From Colwellia sp. (lineage in GTDB: Bacteria > Pseudomonadota > Gammaproteobacteria > Enterobacterales > Alteromonadaceae): a DNA stretch of 64,000 nt. The stretch lies in assembly GCA_026196955.1 (NCBI GenBank), contig JAPHTO010000031.1:82459-146458 (forward strand), in the 5' to 3' direction. The notes under the pieces were generated by a model, which worked only from the letters and a program-made list of their open reading frames with translations, searched no databases and was not told the DNA's origin. Of the stretch, positions 27,181 to 38,377 are shown piece after piece. How positions within the stretch are numbered: the first letter of the stretch is position 1; each line of letters opens with the position of its first letter. A program made the position numbers and the translations under genes.

Positions 27181-30100
27181 ATGAATATTACTCAAGTTGC
27201 CTTTCAATACCGTAAAACCGTATTTTTAATCATCGCCTTGCTTTTAATCAACGGTGTTTTTGCTTATTTCACCTTACCCGCACAAGAAGATCCCACCATC
27301 ACTATACGTGAAGCAGTTGTTTCTACAGCTTTTCCTGGGATGGCACCTGAGCGAGTAGAACAGCTAATAACTAAAAAGCTTGAAGAAGAAATACGAAAAG
27401 TTCCCGAAGTAACAGAGATAAGATCACTGTCCACCACGGGAAAATCTACCATTCATGTCAAAATTCATGATCGCTATTTTAACCTTGATGACATTTGGCA
27501 AGATGTTCGAAATAAAACCAGTGCCGCTCATAGTAAAATGCCATCAGGCACTGCCCCCTCTTTTGTCAACACTGAATTTGGCGATGTTTCGGTGGTAACA
27601 CTGGCATTAACTGCTGATGGTTTTGATATGAGTGCCATGTACGATATTGCACAACATATTCGTGATTCGCTATATGGGGTTGAAGGCACAAAAAAAATAG
27701 AAATTTTAGGGCAATTAGAAGAGCGCATTTTTCTTGAAGCATCAAACGCAAAATTATCAAACTTAGGTATTTCTCCTAATGCCTTAGTTAGTGAGTTGCA
27801 GCAGCAAAATATTATTCGCTCTGGTGGTGAAGTCGATACCGGCATGAAAAGCTTTATTGTAGAGCCATCAGGTAACTTTGGAAGTGTTCCTGATATAGCT
27901 GATACCTACATCAACATACCGAATACTGAGGACTTTATTGCCTTAAAAGATGTAGTCAGTATTAAGCGTGATTATGTCGATCCACCTGAGCAGCTTGCCT
28001 ACTTCAATGGTAAACCGGCTATTTTCTTTGCTATTTCAATGTTGCCTCAATACAACATTTTAGAATATGCGCCGCGAATTAAAGCGAAGTTTGCAAAGAT
28101 CACCCAGAGTTTACCTATAGGGTATCAATTAAATATTGCAACCTATCAGGCTGATCAAGTAGAAAGAACTGTTCAAGGGGTCTCTGTTAGTGTGTTACAA
28201 ACACTAGCCATAGTGCTTATTGTCGTGGTTTTGTTTTTAGGTGTAAGAACGGGCTTAATCGTTGGCGCCATTGTGCCTTTTGTAATGTTGGCAACATTAT
28301 CAATAATGCTGTTTTTTGGTCTAAAACTAGAACGCATGAGTTTAGCAACCTTAATCATATCCTTAGGATTATTAGTTGATAACGGTATTGTTATCGCTGA
28401 AGATTTTAAGCGAAGAATAAGTGAAGGCATAAGTCGTTATGATGCTATGTTACAGGGCTGTCAAGAGCTTGCTATTCCACTGCTAAGCTCTTCAGTCACC
28501 ACTATTTTATTCTTTTTACCGCTCATGTTAGCTGAACATGTGGCGGGCGAGTACACGCGTTCAATTTCATTGGTTATTCTAATTACCTTAATGACCAGTT
28601 GGATACTTGCCTTATGTGTCACCCCTATTCTTTGTTATTACTTCATAAAACCAGCTGAAAACGAAGCGGATGGTAACTCTTCGCCAAGCAAATTCTATAC
28701 GGGTTATGAAAATTTCTTACGCTGGGTGTTAAAGCATAGATTGCTGTTTATGAGTTTAATGCTGGTACTCTTTATTGGTTCAGTTGCTTCGATGAAGTTT
28801 GTTGCAAAGCAATTCTTTCCTGAATCAGATCGTACACAGATACTGATGTATATTGACTTGCCTAACGGTACTTCATCTCGTGAAACTAACCGTCAAATGA
28901 AAGAGATTTTTACCTGGTTAGACAACAAGGAGAAATTCGCCTATATCGAAAACTATTCAGGCTATGTCGGCTTCAATGGCCCAAGATTTGTGCTATCACT
29001 TAACCCAGAAGATCCAGCGCAAAATAAAGGTTTTATTGTACTTAATGTTGTTGAAGGTACTGATGTTACCAAAAGAATATTAGAGCTTGATACGCAACTT
29101 GAAGCTAACTTTCCTAATATTTCAGCGCGGGTGAAAAAAATGTTCTTAGGCCCATCTGACGCCAAGACCATAAAAATTCAGGTAAAAGGCCCTGATAAAA
29201 ATGTCATCTATGCAAAAGCACAACAAATTATGGATTTACTCCATCAAGTGCCTAATACAATCAATATACGTAATGATTGGGAAAATCTCATTGTTAAAAT
29301 TGATGTGCAAATAGATCAACATCGTGCCAAAAGAGCAGGCTTAACCTCCTCTGAGATAGCTGACGCACTACAAACCTATTTTTCTGGCGCGCAAATCACT
29401 GAATATCGAGAAGAAGATGAAATAATTCCCATCATACTACGCGCCCATGACGTTGAGCGTAACAATATAGACAGATTACGCACAATTAATGTTTATTCAG
29501 AAAAAACAGGCAAAGCTGTTCCATTATTTCAGGTTGCGACTTTTGCCGCTAAAAACCAGTTTTCAGTGATACATCATGAAGATATGTTCCGCACCATCAG
29601 CGTTGAAGCGCGCAACAACAATTTAACCGCAGAAGATTTGCAGTTGGTGATTGACGAAAAAATACAGGCATTGGCGGCAGACTTGCCTATTAATCACGAA
29701 ATCATATACGGCGGTGCCATTAAAGAGTCTAAAGCGGCTCAAAAAGCATTAAGTGCCAGTATGCCAATGGTCATTGGTTTTATTTTAATTCTGCTTGTTG
29801 CTCAATTTAACTCTTTCAGACAAGCCGCAATAATAACGCTAACTATGCCGCTGTCTTTTATTGGTGCTGTTATCGGCTTATTAGTGATGCAAGCGCCTTT
29901 TGGTTTTATGGTGACGCTTGGTTTATATAGCTTGGCGGGCATTATTATCAATAACGCCATTGTACTTATCGACCGTATTAAAATTGAAGTTAATAGTGGC
30001 AAAACACAATACCAAGCTTTGGTTGATGCTTGTTTAACTCGGTTACGGCCAATTACCATGACAACAATCACCACAGTAATGGGACTATTACCCCTTATTA

Positions 30101-30231
30101 TTTATAAAGATCCTTTATTCTATGGCATGGCAAATGCCATCGCCTTTGGCTTAGGAATAGGCACCATATTAACCCTAGCCGTGGTGCCTGTACTTTATTC
30201 ATCATTTTATAAAGTAAAAGCCGAGTCATAA
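27181..30231 (+). CDS. RND efflux pump permease (AcrB superfamily)
   Basis: 1016 residues, full length for an AcrB-type pump: an N-terminal membrane helix, a large periplasmic loop (about 35-335), six helices (about 335-560), a second loop and six more helices. The proton-relay region in TM4 reads LVDNGIVIAED, with Asp400 at AcrB Asp407 and Asn401 at Asp408. In TM10, IIINNAIVL puts Asn924 where AcrB has Lys940. This suggests a sub-branch with a changed relay rather than a broken gene, because the rest is intact. It forms an operon with the adaptor and is likely under the TetR gene next door. The substrate cannot be told. Confidence 0.94.
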   Translation: MNITQVAFQYRKTVFLIIALLLINGVFAYFTLPAQEDPTITIREAVVSTAFPGMAPERVEQLITKKLEEEIRKVPEVTEIRSLSTTGKSTIHVKIHDRYFNLDDIWQDVRNKTSAAHSKMPSGTAPSFVNTEFGDVSVVTLALTADGFDMSAMYDIAQHIRDSLYGVEGTKKIEILGQLEERIFLEASNAKLSNLGISPNALVSELQQQNIIRSGGEVDTGMKSFIVEPSGNFGSVPDIADTYINIPNTEDFIALKDVVSIKRDYVDPPEQLAYFNGKPAIFFAISMLPQYNILEYAPRIKAKFAKITQSLPIGYQLNIATYQADQVERTVQGVSVSVLQTLAIVLIVVVLFLGVRTGLIVGAIVPFVMLATLSIMLFFGLKLERMSLATLIISLGLLVDNGIVIAEDFKRRISEGISRYDAMLQGCQELAIPLLSSSVTTILFFLPLMLAEHVAGEYTRSISLVILITLMTSWILALCVTPILCYYFIKPAENEADGNSSPSKFYTGYENFLRWVLKHRLLFMSLMLVLFIGSVASMKFVAKQFFPESDRTQILMYIDLPNGTSSRETNRQMKEIFTWLDNKEKFAYIENYSGYVGFNGPRFVLSLNPEDPAQNKGFIVLNVVEGTDVTKRILELDTQLEANFPNISARVKKMFLGPSDAKTIKIQVKGPDKNVIYAKAQQIMDLLHQVPNTINIRNDWENLIVKIDVQIDQHRAKRAGLTSSEIADALQTYFSGAQITEYREEDEIIPIILRAHDVERNNIDRLRTINVYSEKTGKAVPLFQVATFAAKNQFSVIHHEDMFRTISVEARNNNLTAEDLQLVIDEKIQALAADLPINHEIIYGGAIKESKAAQKALSASMPMVIGFILILLVAQFNSFRQAAIITLTMPLSFIGAVIGLLVMQAPFGFMVTLGLYSLAGIIINNAIVLIDRIKIEVNSGKTQYQALVDACLTRLRPITMTTITTVMGLLPLIIYKDPLFYGMANAIAFGLGIGTILTLAVVPVLYSSFYKVKAES

Positions 30232-30239
30232 CATCCACT

Positions 30240-30268
30240 GGCGAATACGCCATAAACGAGTATTCGCC
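30240..30268 (+). terminator. Stem-loop after the RND operon
   Basis: GGCGAATAC and GTATTCGCC form a 9-bp stem with an 11-nt loop, 8 nt after the stop at 30231. The following bases (ATCATTTAAATT) are only moderately T-rich, so termination may be partial. Confidence 0.55.
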
Positions 30269-30357
30269 ATCATTTAAATTGCCAAGATAAGAAACTACTC
30301 ACTTAAACTTTAGTTATGTCTTTGTTAGACTATGACAAATTTTTCTGAGCTTACTTT

Positions 30358-30852
30358 ATGACTTCTTCTAATGAATTTCCCCGCGCTGGTTTTCGACGCC
30401 GATTTGGCTCTTGGGTGTACGATGTGCTTATTGCTTTTGCCGTTTACATGGTTGCAGGAGCAGTTTCTTTTTTGCTGTTTAATATGCTGATTAGATTTGG
30501 TGTGATCAGTATGCAAGGTTTTGAACATGCCATCGATTTACAGCGCTCATCAATCTTCTACAGCATCTTAATTTATGGGTGGAATATTGCTTGGGTTAGT
30601 TACTTCTTTATCTTCTTTTGGGCAAAAAGCGGACAAACTTTAGGTATGAAGGCATGGCGATTACGCTTACAAAATCAAGATGGAACACGCATCAGTAAAC
30701 TAACAGGCTTAAAGCGCTTAATTCCTACCTTACTTGGCCTAGGCAACATAGCGGTAATTTTTGATCGCAAAAATAAATTAAGTTTGCAAGATAGGTTAAC
30801 TCAAACCGAAGTGGTGGTTTTATCACTTGAGGCAAATAGAGGAAGACTTTAG
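30358..30852 (+). CDS. RDD family membrane protein
   Basis: 164 residues with three hydrophobic segments (about 22-45, 75-95 and possibly 115-130). The N-terminal FPRAGFRRRFGSWVYDVLIA and the later GQTLGMKAWRLRLQN are typical of the RDD domain (Arg and two Asp in family members). Its role is not established; some RDD proteins act in ion exchange. It is a single gene between the RND operon and the convergent lptFG pair, with a strong hairpin after it. Confidence 0.88.
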   Translation: MTSSNEFPRAGFRRRFGSWVYDVLIAFAVYMVAGAVSFLLFNMLIRFGVISMQGFEHAIDLQRSSIFYSILIYGWNIAWVSYFFIFFWAKSGQTLGMKAWRLRLQNQDGTRISKLTGLKRLIPTLLGLGNIAVIFDRKNKLSLQDRLTQTEVVVLSLEANRGRL

Positions 30853-30871
30853 CATTGCTTAATTCGTGGAG

Positions 30872-30903
30872 TATGTTGCCAAATCAAAACATTTGGCAAC
30901 ATA
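30872..30903. terminator. Hairpin between convergent RDD and lptG genes
   Basis: TATGTTGCCAAAT and ATTTGGCAACATA form a perfect 13-bp stem with a 6-nt loop. It lies between stops at 30852 (+) and 30912 (-). T-tracts are short on both sides, so it may serve as a shared but imperfect terminator. Confidence 0.6.
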
Positions 30904-30911
30904 TATCTGCT

Positions 30912-31979
30912 TTAGGTTACTTTCTTATTCATAAAATACCAAGCAACACTAATAAATAATAAACTCGGCGAAATTGCCCCGATTATGGGCGGGAATTGAT
31001 AAACCAAGCTCAGCGAGCCCAACACCTCATTACAAACAAAGAACAATATTCCTGTTACCACGCCCATCATAATACGCGCCCCCATTGATACAGAGCGCAG
31101 TGGACCAAAGATAAACGATAAAGCAACCAATAACATTACCGCTAAAGTAATGGGCTGCATTATTTTTCGCCAAAAAGCCAATAGGTATCGGCTTTGATCT
31201 TGAGCATTGGCCTCTAAATAATCTAAATAATCGAGTAAACCTCGAATAGATAATGACTCTGGGGTAACCGTTACTACACCGAGTTTTTTCGGGGTAAGCG
31301 ATGATTGCCAAATTTGACTATCATACTCGCTCGTGGTGATCTGCCCTTTACCTAATTCAGTATTAACAACTTTAGACAGTATCCATTCTTCATCTTGATA
31401 AATTGCACTTTCAGCACTTAACCAACTCTCTAGTTTCAAGTGTTCGTTAAAGCGATAAATTTGTATTTTCTTTATTTGCCCTTGCTCTAGCACTTCGCCA
31501 ATATTAACAAAATAGGCACCATCTTTAGCCCAAACACCATTTTTAGCCGAAATTAAACTGCCACCAGAAATCGCCTGCGCTCGAATTTCTCTTGCTGTAG
31601 CTTCACCACTGGGTGCTAACCATTCACCAACCGCCATAGAAACAATCACTAATAAAACCGCGGTTTTCATCACAGATTTTATGATATCTAATCGTGACAA
31701 ACCTGCTGCTTGCATCACTACTAATTCACTATTGCTAGCTAGCATGCCAATACCAATTAAGCCGCCGATTAACGCCGACATAGGAAAGAATACTTCAATA
31801 TCGCGTGGCACAGCATAAAGCACATACAAGGCAGCATGAGACAAGTCATAATTACCACGACCAACAGCTCGCATTTGTTCAACAAACTTAATAATACCAC
31901 TAACGCTAACAAAAACAGCCAAGGTTAAGAAGGTTGTTGAGGCGATAATACGACCAATATAAGCATCTAAAATTCGCAT
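30912..31979 (-). CDS. lptG: LPS export permease LptG
   Basis: 355 residues, the normal length. There are three N-terminal membrane helices (about 10-120), a periplasmic beta-jellyroll region (about 130-265) and three C-terminal helices (about 275-350). ILDAYIGRIIASTTFLTLAVF at the start and GLIGIGMLASNSELVVMQAAG match LptG. With LptF and LptB it forms the ABC transporter that extracts lipopolysaccharide from the inner membrane and feeds it to LptC. Its start overlaps the lptF stop by one base, so translation is coupled. Confidence 0.95.
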   Translation of the reverse strand: MRILDAYIGRIIASTTFLTLAVFVSVSGIIKFVEQMRAVGRGNYDLSHAALYVLYAVPRDIEVFFPMSALIGGLIGIGMLASNSELVVMQAAGLSRLDIIKSVMKTAVLLVIVSMAVGEWLAPSGEATAREIRAQAISGGSLISAKNGVWAKDGAYFVNIGEVLEQGQIKKIQIYRFNEHLKLESWLSAESAIYQDEEWILSKVVNTELGKGQITTSEYDSQIWQSSLTPKKLGVVTVTPESLSIRGLLDYLDYLEANAQDQSRYLLAFWRKIMQPITLAVMLLVALSFIFGPLRSVSMGARIMMGVVTGILFFVCNEVLGSLSLVYQFPPIIGAISPSLLFISVAWYFMNKKVT

Positions 31980-33148
31980 TATGCTTGACCTCTTGCATTA
32001 TTCACTTTATTGGAGCCATTACGCTTAAAGCGGGGTAATTTAGCTTTAATCTTTCTACCGCTACTTCGCTCTTTCATTAATAACATCATACCGAGAAATA
32101 GTGCGCTTAAATGAACAGGCCAAAGCCCAATTCCCGTAGGCAATGCTTGTCGTTCTATACCAGAGCGCATTGCTGTTAATAACAGAAAATATCCTAAAAA
32201 CAGCATCAAGGCTGGCAACATTTTAGCAAACTTACCCTGCCTAGGATTAACCACGCTTAAAGGCACAGCAATAAAGGTTAAAATAATACAAGCAATCGGA
32301 AAAGCAATGCGCCACTGAATAGTCGCGCCAAATTCGGCAACTGATTTGGCATCAACGGGATTAAATAACTGCGGGGTGGGTAAAGCACTTAATTTTCGAT
32401 GCTTCTGCTCTACCTCTTGATCTTGAATTTGAATATAGTACTTATCAAAGGCAACTGATTGAAATTCACCATTATCTGAATCGCTATGATAACGCGTACC
32501 ATCAGTTAGCACTAGGCGTTGTGAGCCAGAGTCTTCTTCAAATACCTGTCCTTGTTTAGCATAAACTAAACTGGCATTGATAATACTTTCTTCACGGTTA
32601 TTTTCATCGGGCAACTGAGCAACAAACACCTTATCAAAGCCGTTATCTTCACGGTGTTTATCATGAATGAAAACAACCGCTTTTTTATTGCCTGTTTTTT
32701 GAAAACGCCCTGCTACTAAAGCGCTTAAGCCAGAATCTGCAGCTAACTCATCTTTGACTTGGTATTGATACTCTGAAGCCATAGGTGCTAAATATAAGGT
32801 AAATAACCCTGTAAAAAGTGCGGTAACAACGGCTAAAACCAAGGTGACTCTAACTACATACCATTCGCTAACGCCACAAGCATGCAAAACCGTCATTTCA
32901 TTATCTGCGTATATACGGCCATACGCGAGTAATACCCCTAAAAACAAGCTTAACGGTAGCATCATCCCCGCTAAATCAGGAATTTTCAGGCCAATAAAAA
33001 CCATCACCATTTGCCCTGGAATACTTCCTTCTGAAGCATCGCCTAAAACACGAACAAATTTTTGACTGATAAAAATGGTCATTAACACTAAAAATACCGC
33101 TAGCTGTGTTTTAGCCACTTCTTTTAATAAATATCGAAAGATGATCAC
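31979..33148 (-). CDS. lptF: LPS export permease LptF
   Basis: 389 residues from the GTG at 33148. That start gives VIIFRYLLKEVAKTQLAVF, which lines up with the MIIIRYL start of E. coli LptF, and has GGGA 7-8 nt upstream. A longer frame from an ATG at 33220 would add 24 polar residues, has no ribosome site and seems unlikely. Helices are at both ends and a jellyroll lies in the middle. VPLSVVNPRQGKFAKMLPAL is the characteristic C-terminal motif. It is the partner of LptG in LPS extraction; lptF-lptG is divergent from pepA, as in many gammaproteobacteria. Confidence 0.93.
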   Translation of the reverse strand: MIIFRYLLKEVAKTQLAVFLVLMTIFISQKFVRVLGDASEGSIPGQMVMVFIGLKIPDLAGMMLPLSLFLGVLLAYGRIYADNEMTVLHACGVSEWYVVRVTLVLAVVTALFTGLFTLYLAPMASEYQYQVKDELAADSGLSALVAGRFQKTGNKKAVVFIHDKHREDNGFDKVFVAQLPDENNREESIINASLVYAKQGQVFEEDSGSQRLVLTDGTRYHSDSDNGEFQSVAFDKYYIQIQDQEVEQKHRKLSALPTPQLFNPVDAKSVAEFGATIQWRIAFPIACIILTFIAVPLSVVNPRQGKFAKMLPALMLFLGYFLLLTAMRSGIERQALPTGIGLWPVHLSALFLGMMLLMKERSSGRKIKAKLPRFKRNGSNKVNNARGQA

Positions 33149-33368
33149 AAAAAGATCCCATAAAAACTGTGTTTTTTTCTGACATTCAGCGAGTTTTTCT
33201 AGTAAACTTGCCGTTTTCATAACTAAACTATATAGTCAGCAAACAAACTTATTTGATAAATGCGGCTATAATTATAGCCCTTAGCGCTATCAGTTGAATA
33301 GACAAGAGTGCTATTTTTTACTAGTTTTAGCAAGTTATAGTATAAATTATTATGCAAAAGGAGAGCTC

Positions 33369-34877
33369 ATGGAGTTCAGTATAAAAAGCGGCAGCCCTGA
33401 AAAACAACGAAGTGCCTGTATTGTTGTCGGTGTTTTTGAACCTCGACGCCTTAGTGCCACCGCAGAGCAGCTTGATGAAATAAGTGAAGGTTATATCAGT
33501 AATCTTTTGCGTAAAGGTGATTTAGAAGGCAAATCTGGTCAGATGCTACTATTGCATCATGTCCCCAATATTTTAAGCGAACGTGTCTTATTAGTAGGTT
33601 GTGGCAAGGAGCGTGAGCTTGATGAACGCCAGTATCGCCAAATAATCAATAAAACCATCAATACCTTAAATGAAACAGGCTCTATGGAAGCAGTATGCTT
33701 CTTATCTGAATTACATGTAAAAGGTCGTGATACCTATTGGAAGGTTCGCCAAGCGGTTGAAGCCACCCAAGATGGTTTATATAGCTTTAATAGTTTAAAA
33801 ACGCGTAAAGAAGAGCCTCGCAGGCCACTACGTAAAATAGTATTTAACGTGCCAACTCGTCGTGAATTGCCCATTGGTGAACGCGCTATCAACCATGCAT
33901 TAGCCATTTCAGAAGGTATTACAACCTGTAAAAATGTCGCAAATATGCCGCCAAACATTTGTAACCCTGCTTACTTAGCTGAACAAGCTAAAATATTAGC
34001 CAATGATTACGAGAAAATATCAACGACAATTGTGGGTGAGCAAGAAATGGAAGCGCTAGGTATGGGCTCATATTTAGCGGTTGGTCGTGGCTCAGTAAAT
34101 GAATCATTAATGAGCATCATGACTTATAACGGTATTGATGATGACTCTAAGCCCCTTGTTTTTGTGGGTAAAGGGCTAACTTTTGACAGTGGTGGTATTT
34201 CATTAAAACCCGGCGCTGGCATGGATGAAATGAAATATGACATGGGCGGTGCAGCCGGTGTTTTAGGTGCTATGCATGCGTTAGCTGAATTAAATTTACC
34301 GATAAAAGTGATCGGTGTTTTAGCGGGCTGTGAAAATATGCCTAGCAGTAATGCATATCGTCCTGGTGATATTTTAACGACTATGTCAGGCCAAACTGTT
34401 GAAGTATTAAACACGGATGCTGAAGGTAGATTAGTATTATGTGATGCCTTAACGTATGTAGAGCGTTTTGATCCAGAAGCGGTTGTTGATGTGGCAACTT
34501 TAACAGGCGCTTGTGTTGTAGCATTAGGAAAACATGCGACAGGCTTATTAAGCTCTCATAACCCATTAGCACATGAATTACTTAACGCCTCTGAGCAAAG
34601 TGGTGATAGAGCTTGGCGCATGCCGCTTTGGGATGATTACCAAGAGCAATTAGAGAGTCCATTTGCTGATATGACCAACCTAGGCGGTAAAGAAGCCGGC
34701 ACAATAACTGCGGCCTGTTTCTTATCTCGCTTTACCAAAAAATATCACTGGGCTCATTTAGATGTTGCAGGCACAGCATGGCGTAGCGGCGGCAAAAATA
34801 AAGGTGCTACAGGTCGTCCTGTAAGTATGCTAACGCAGTTTATGCTTAATCGTGCCGGACAAGAGCAAGGCGAGTAA
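33369..34877 (+). CDS. pepA: Leucyl aminopeptidase PepA (M17)
   Basis: 502 residues from the ATG at 33369, close to the 503 of E. coli PepA. That ATG is preceded by AAGGAG, whereas a longer frame (from 33294) would add 25 residues that do not fit the family. The dinuclear-metal active site is visible: [16 protein letters not shown] with metal-binding Lys and Asp, and [14 protein letters not shown]. It removes N-terminal residues from peptides, and in E. coli also acts as a DNA-binding protein in cer recombination and carAB control. holC follows after 9 nt and valS after that, a conserved order. Confidence 0.96.
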   Translation: MEFSIKSGSPEKQRSACIVVGVFEPRRLSATAEQLDEISEGYISNLLRKGDLEGKSGQMLLLHHVPNILSERVLLVGCGKERELDERQYRQIINKTINTLNETGSMEAVCFLSELHVKGRDTYWKVRQAVEATQDGLYSFNSLKTRKEEPRRPLRKIVFNVPTRRELPIGERAINHALAISEGITTCKNVANMPPNICNPAYLAEQAKILANDYEKISTTIVGEQEMEALGMGSYLAVGRGSVNESLMSIMTYNGIDDDSKPLVFVGKGLTFDSGGISLKPGAGMDEMKYDMGGAAGVLGAMHALAELNLPIKVIGVLAGCENMPSSNAYRPGDILTTMSGQTVEVLNTDAEGRLVLCDALTYVERFDPEAVVDVATLTGACVVALGKHATGLLSSHNPLAHELLNASEQSGDRAWRMPLWDDYQEQLESPFADMTNLGGKEAGTITAACFLSRFTKKYHWAHLDVAGTAWRSGGKNKGATGRPVSMLTQFMLNRAGQEQGE

Positions 34878-34886
34878 ATTAAGACT

Positions 34887-35345
34887 ATGCAAACACAGGT
34901 AATGTTTTACCTTCTAAATGATGAAGACAAAAACGCTGATGCTAATAACACTAGCTCAGCGTTTTATCATGCCTGTTTACAAGCAAGTTATTTTTACCGC
35001 CAAAATCAGCGCGTCTTTATTTATACTCAAGACCAACACCAAGCTGAGCAAATAGATGAATTACTGTGGTCATTTGACAGTGACAGTTTTGTTCCTCACA
35101 ACCTAGTGGGCGAAGGACCAAAACAGGGCGCCCCCGTTGAAATTGGCAACCAAGTTCCCAGAGGAAGACGGCCAGTGTTAATTAACTTAACCTCTACTGT
35201 GCCTGATTTTGCCAACCAATTTCAATTTATTGTTGATTTTGTCCCAAGTGATGAAACGTTAAAACAGCAAGCACGTGAACGGTTTAAAACCTGCCGCCAA
35301 TGGGGCTTTCAAGTAAACAATCAAGCTGTGGCTGAGCCACAATAA
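34887..35345 (+). CDS. holC: DNA polymerase III chi subunit
   Basis: 152 residues. VMFYLLNDED at the N-terminus and HNLVGEGPKQGAPVEIG are typical of HolC, which links the clamp loader to single-strand-binding protein at the replication fork. VLINLTSTVPDFANQF is also family-like. It sits between pepA (9 nt before) and valS (74 nt after), the order seen in E. coli. It is slightly longer than the 147 residues of E. coli. Confidence 0.93.
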   Translation: MQTQVMFYLLNDEDKNADANNTSSAFYHACLQASYFYRQNQRVFIYTQDQHQAEQIDELLWSFDSDSFVPHNLVGEGPKQGAPVEIGNQVPRGRRPVLINLTSTVPDFANQFQFIVDFVPSDETLKQQARERFKTCRQWGFQVNNQAVAEPQ

Positions 35346-35419
35346 TAAATTTCGCATTGTAGTTCGACTTCTTTATTGGAGGAGTAGCACTACAATTGAT
35401 AACTTTTTAGACCGGAAAA

Positions 35420-38281
35420 ATGATGGAAAAAACATTCAACCCAACCGACATTGAACAATCTTTATATACTAGCTGGGAAGAGCAAGGTTACTTTAGCCCT
35501 ACGGGTGAAGGTGACAGTTATAGCATTGCCATTCCACCACCCAATGTCACTGGCTCTTTGCATATGGGGCATGCTTTTCAGCAAACCATCATGGATACGT
35601 TAATTCGCTACCAACGTATGCAAGGTAAGAATACCTTATGGCAAACTGGTTGTGATCACGCTGGTATTGCCACACAAATGGTGGTTGAACGTAAAATTGC
35701 TGCTGAAGAAGAAAAAACCCGCCACGATTATGGCCGTGAAGGATTTATCGATAAAATTTGGCAATGGAAGGAAGAGTCAGGTGGCACTATCGGCAAACAA
35801 ATGCGCCGCTTAGGTAACTCTATTGATTGGTCTCGTGAGCGCTTCACCATGGATGAAGGCATGTCTGAGGCAGTACAAGAAGTGTTTGTTCGCCTCTTTG
35901 AAGATGACTTGATTTATCGCGGTAAACGCCTAGTGAACTGGGATCCTAAATTTCACACCGCTATTTCTGACTTAGAGGTTGAAAATAAAGATAAAAAAGG
36001 CCACATGTGGCACTTACGCTACCCACTTGCTGATGGCGCTAAAACCGCTGAAGGCCTTGATTATCTAGAAGTGGCAACCACACGTCCTGAAACTATGTTA
36101 GGTGATACTGGCGTTGCGGTTAACCCTGAAGATCCTCGCTATAAAGATCTTATTGGTAAAAAAGTATTATTGCCGTTAGTGAATCGCTTAATCCCTATTG
36201 TTGGTGATGATCATGCCGACATGGAAAAAGGCACAGGTTGTGTAAAAATCACCCCTGCTCATGATTTCAATGATAATGAAGTCGGTAAACGTCACGCCTT
36301 ACCACAAATTAATATTTTAGATAAAAATGCTGCTATTTTAGCTGCGTCAGAAGTTTACGATACCAAAGGCGAAAGCTGTAATGCCTACAGCACTGAACTA
36401 CCCAGTGAATTCGCAGGCATGGACAGGTTTGTAGCCCGTAAAGCCATTATAGCCAAGTTTGATGAGCTAGGTTTATTAGTTGAAGTTAAAGATCATGATT
36501 TAGTCGCACCTTACGGCGATAGATCAGGAGTTATCATCGAGCCTTTGTTAACTGACCAATGGTATGTGCGCGTTGAAAAATTAGCTGGTCCTGCGGTAGA
36601 CGCAGTAAAAGATGGTCAAATTGAGTTTGTGCCTAAGCAGTATGAAAACCTTTATTTCTCATGGATGAAGGATATTCAAGACTGGTGTATTTCACGCCAA
36701 CTTTGGTGGGGACACCGTATCCCAGCTTGGTATGATGAAAGCGGAAAAGTCTATGTTGGCCGTACAGAAAAAGAAGTGCGTGCTAACAATAATATCAGCG
36801 ATGATATTGCACTTAAGCAAGATGATGATGTACTTGATACCTGGTTCTCTTCTGCACTTTGGACTTTCTCAACCCTAGGTTGGCCAAAAGATACCGATGA
36901 TTTAAAAACTTTTCACCCTACCGATGTATTGGTAACAGGTTTTGATATTATTTTCTTCTGGGTTGCTCGCATGATCATGATGACCATGCACTTTAACAAA
37001 GATGAGAATGGCAAAGCACAAATCCCGTTTAAAAAAATCTACATGACTGGCCTTATTCGCGATGAAAATGGCGATAAAATGAGTAAGTCTAAAGGGAATG
37101 TTATTGATCCCTTAGATATGATTGACGGTATTTCTTTAGAAGACTTACTTGAAAAGCGTACTGGTAACATGATGCAGCCACAGCTTGCCAAGAAAATTGA
37201 AAAGCTGACTAAAAAAGAATTCCCTAATGGTATTGAAGCCCACGGCACCGATGCCCTACGCTTTACCCTAACTTCTGTTGCTACCACAGGTCGTGATATC
37301 AGTTGGGACATGAAGCGCCTTGAAGGTTACCGTAACTTCACCAACAAGCTATGGAATGCTAGCCGTTACGTGTTAATGAATACCGAAGAGTTTGATTGTG
37401 GTCAGGCAGACAATGCAGACATGGAGCTTTCATTAGCTGATCGCTGGATCATCGGTCAATTTGAGCAAACCGTGAAAACTGTCCATGAAGCTTTTGATAC
37501 TTTCCGTTTTGATTTAGCTTCACAAGCCTTATATGAGTTCACTTGGAACCAATTTTGCGATTGGTACTTAGAATTAACTAAACCGGTATTATTTAAAGGT
37601 AATGAAGCACAGCAACGTGGTACTCGTCATACACTAGTGAATGTATTAGAAGGCTTATTACGCTTAATGCACCCAATAATGCCATTTATTACCGAAACTA
37701 TTTGGCAGCGTGTGCAGCCGCTTAGCAACTTCGCTAAAGCTGATGACTCAATCATGACGCAAGCTTTTCCGCAGTTTGATGAAAGCAATTGCGATCAACA
37801 AGCCATTGATGACTTAGAGTGGGTTAAGCAGTTTATCGTTGCTATTCGTAATATCCGTGGTGAAATGGATATTGCGCCAAGTAAGCCTTTACCTGTGCTT
37901 CTTAAAAACGTTAATGAGAACGATCAACGCCGCTTAGCTGAAAACGAGCAGTTCTTAAGCTCGCTTGCCAAACTTGAAAGCATAGAAGTACTTAGCGATG
38001 ATGAACAAGGTCCTGCTTCAGCTTCAGCCGTGGTGGGTGATTTATCAATTTTGATCCCTATGGCGGGTTTAATTGATAAAGAAGCTGAGCTTGCCCGTTT
38101 GGATAAAGCTATTGAGAGGTTAGAAAAAGATGCAGCTAAAACTCGTGGCAAGCTAGGTAATGAAAACTTTGTTGGCAAAGCGCCTGCTGCCGTTATCGAC
38201 AAAGAAAAAGCCAAGCTTGCAGAAGCAGAGTCAGCACTGGCTAAAATGCTTGAGCAAAAAGCTCAAATAGCTGCGCTTTAA
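35420..38281 (+). CDS. valS: Valyl-tRNA synthetase
   Basis: 953 residues, the normal size. It is a class I synthetase that charges tRNA-Val in the cytosol. The HIGH motif appears as [11 protein letters not shown] and the KMSKS motif as [11 protein letters not shown]. The editing CP1 domain lies between them (about 190-400). A C-terminal coiled-coil arm (about 885-953, Lys/Glu/Ala-rich) that contacts tRNA is present. The frame begins with two adjacent ATG codons; the second (35423) gives the family-like start MEKTFNP and could equally be used. Confidence 0.98.
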   Translation: MMEKTFNPTDIEQSLYTSWEEQGYFSPTGEGDSYSIAIPPPNVTGSLHMGHAFQQTIMDTLIRYQRMQGKNTLWQTGCDHAGIATQMVVERKIAAEEEKTRHDYGREGFIDKIWQWKEESGGTIGKQMRRLGNSIDWSRERFTMDEGMSEAVQEVFVRLFEDDLIYRGKRLVNWDPKFHTAISDLEVENKDKKGHMWHLRYPLADGAKTAEGLDYLEVATTRPETMLGDTGVAVNPEDPRYKDLIGKKVLLPLVNRLIPIVGDDHADMEKGTGCVKITPAHDFNDNEVGKRHALPQINILDKNAAILAASEVYDTKGESCNAYSTELPSEFAGMDRFVARKAIIAKFDELGLLVEVKDHDLVAPYGDRSGVIIEPLLTDQWYVRVEKLAGPAVDAVKDGQIEFVPKQYENLYFSWMKDIQDWCISRQLWWGHRIPAWYDESGKVYVGRTEKEVRANNNISDDIALKQDDDVLDTWFSSALWTFSTLGWPKDTDDLKTFHPTDVLVTGFDIIFFWVARMIMMTMHFNKDENGKAQIPFKKIYMTGLIRDENGDKMSKSKGNVIDPLDMIDGISLEDLLEKRTGNMMQPQLAKKIEKLTKKEFPNGIEAHGTDALRFTLTSVATTGRDISWDMKRLEGYRNFTNKLWNASRYVLMNTEEFDCGQADNADMELSLADRWIIGQFEQTVKTVHEAFDTFRFDLASQALYEFTWNQFCDWYLELTKPVLFKGNEAQQRGTRHTLVNVLEGLLRLMHPIMPFITETIWQRVQPLSNFAKADDSIMTQAFPQFDESNCDQQAIDDLEWVKQFIVAIRNIRGEMDIAPSKPLPVLLKNVNENDQRRLAENEQFLSSLAKLESIEVLSDDEQGPASASAVVGDLSILIPMAGLIDKEAELARLDKAIERLEKDAAKTRGKLGNENFVGKAPAAVIDKEKAKLAEAESALAKMLEQKAQIAAL

Positions 38282-38298
38282 TTAATAGCTAAAAATAT

Positions 38299-38335
38299 GG
38301 CATAGCGGATACTCACTTCAAGTATTCGTTATGCC
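38299..38335. terminator. Terminator between valS and the Usp gene
   Basis: A 14-bp arm GGCATAGCGGATAC pairs with GTATTCGTTATGCC using two G-U pairs, with a 9-nt loop and T-rich sequence (GTTTGTTTCTTC) after it on the plus strand. It lies 17 nt past the valS stop. Confidence 0.75.
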
Positions 38336-38377
38336 GTTTGTTTCTTCATTGAGTACTTTAATTAACGCATAAAAGTG

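Noticed and set aside
33294..33368. Upstream extension of pepA
   Set aside because: The extra 25 residues do not resemble PepA and the start has no ribosome site, whereas the ATG at 33369 is preceded by AAGGAG.
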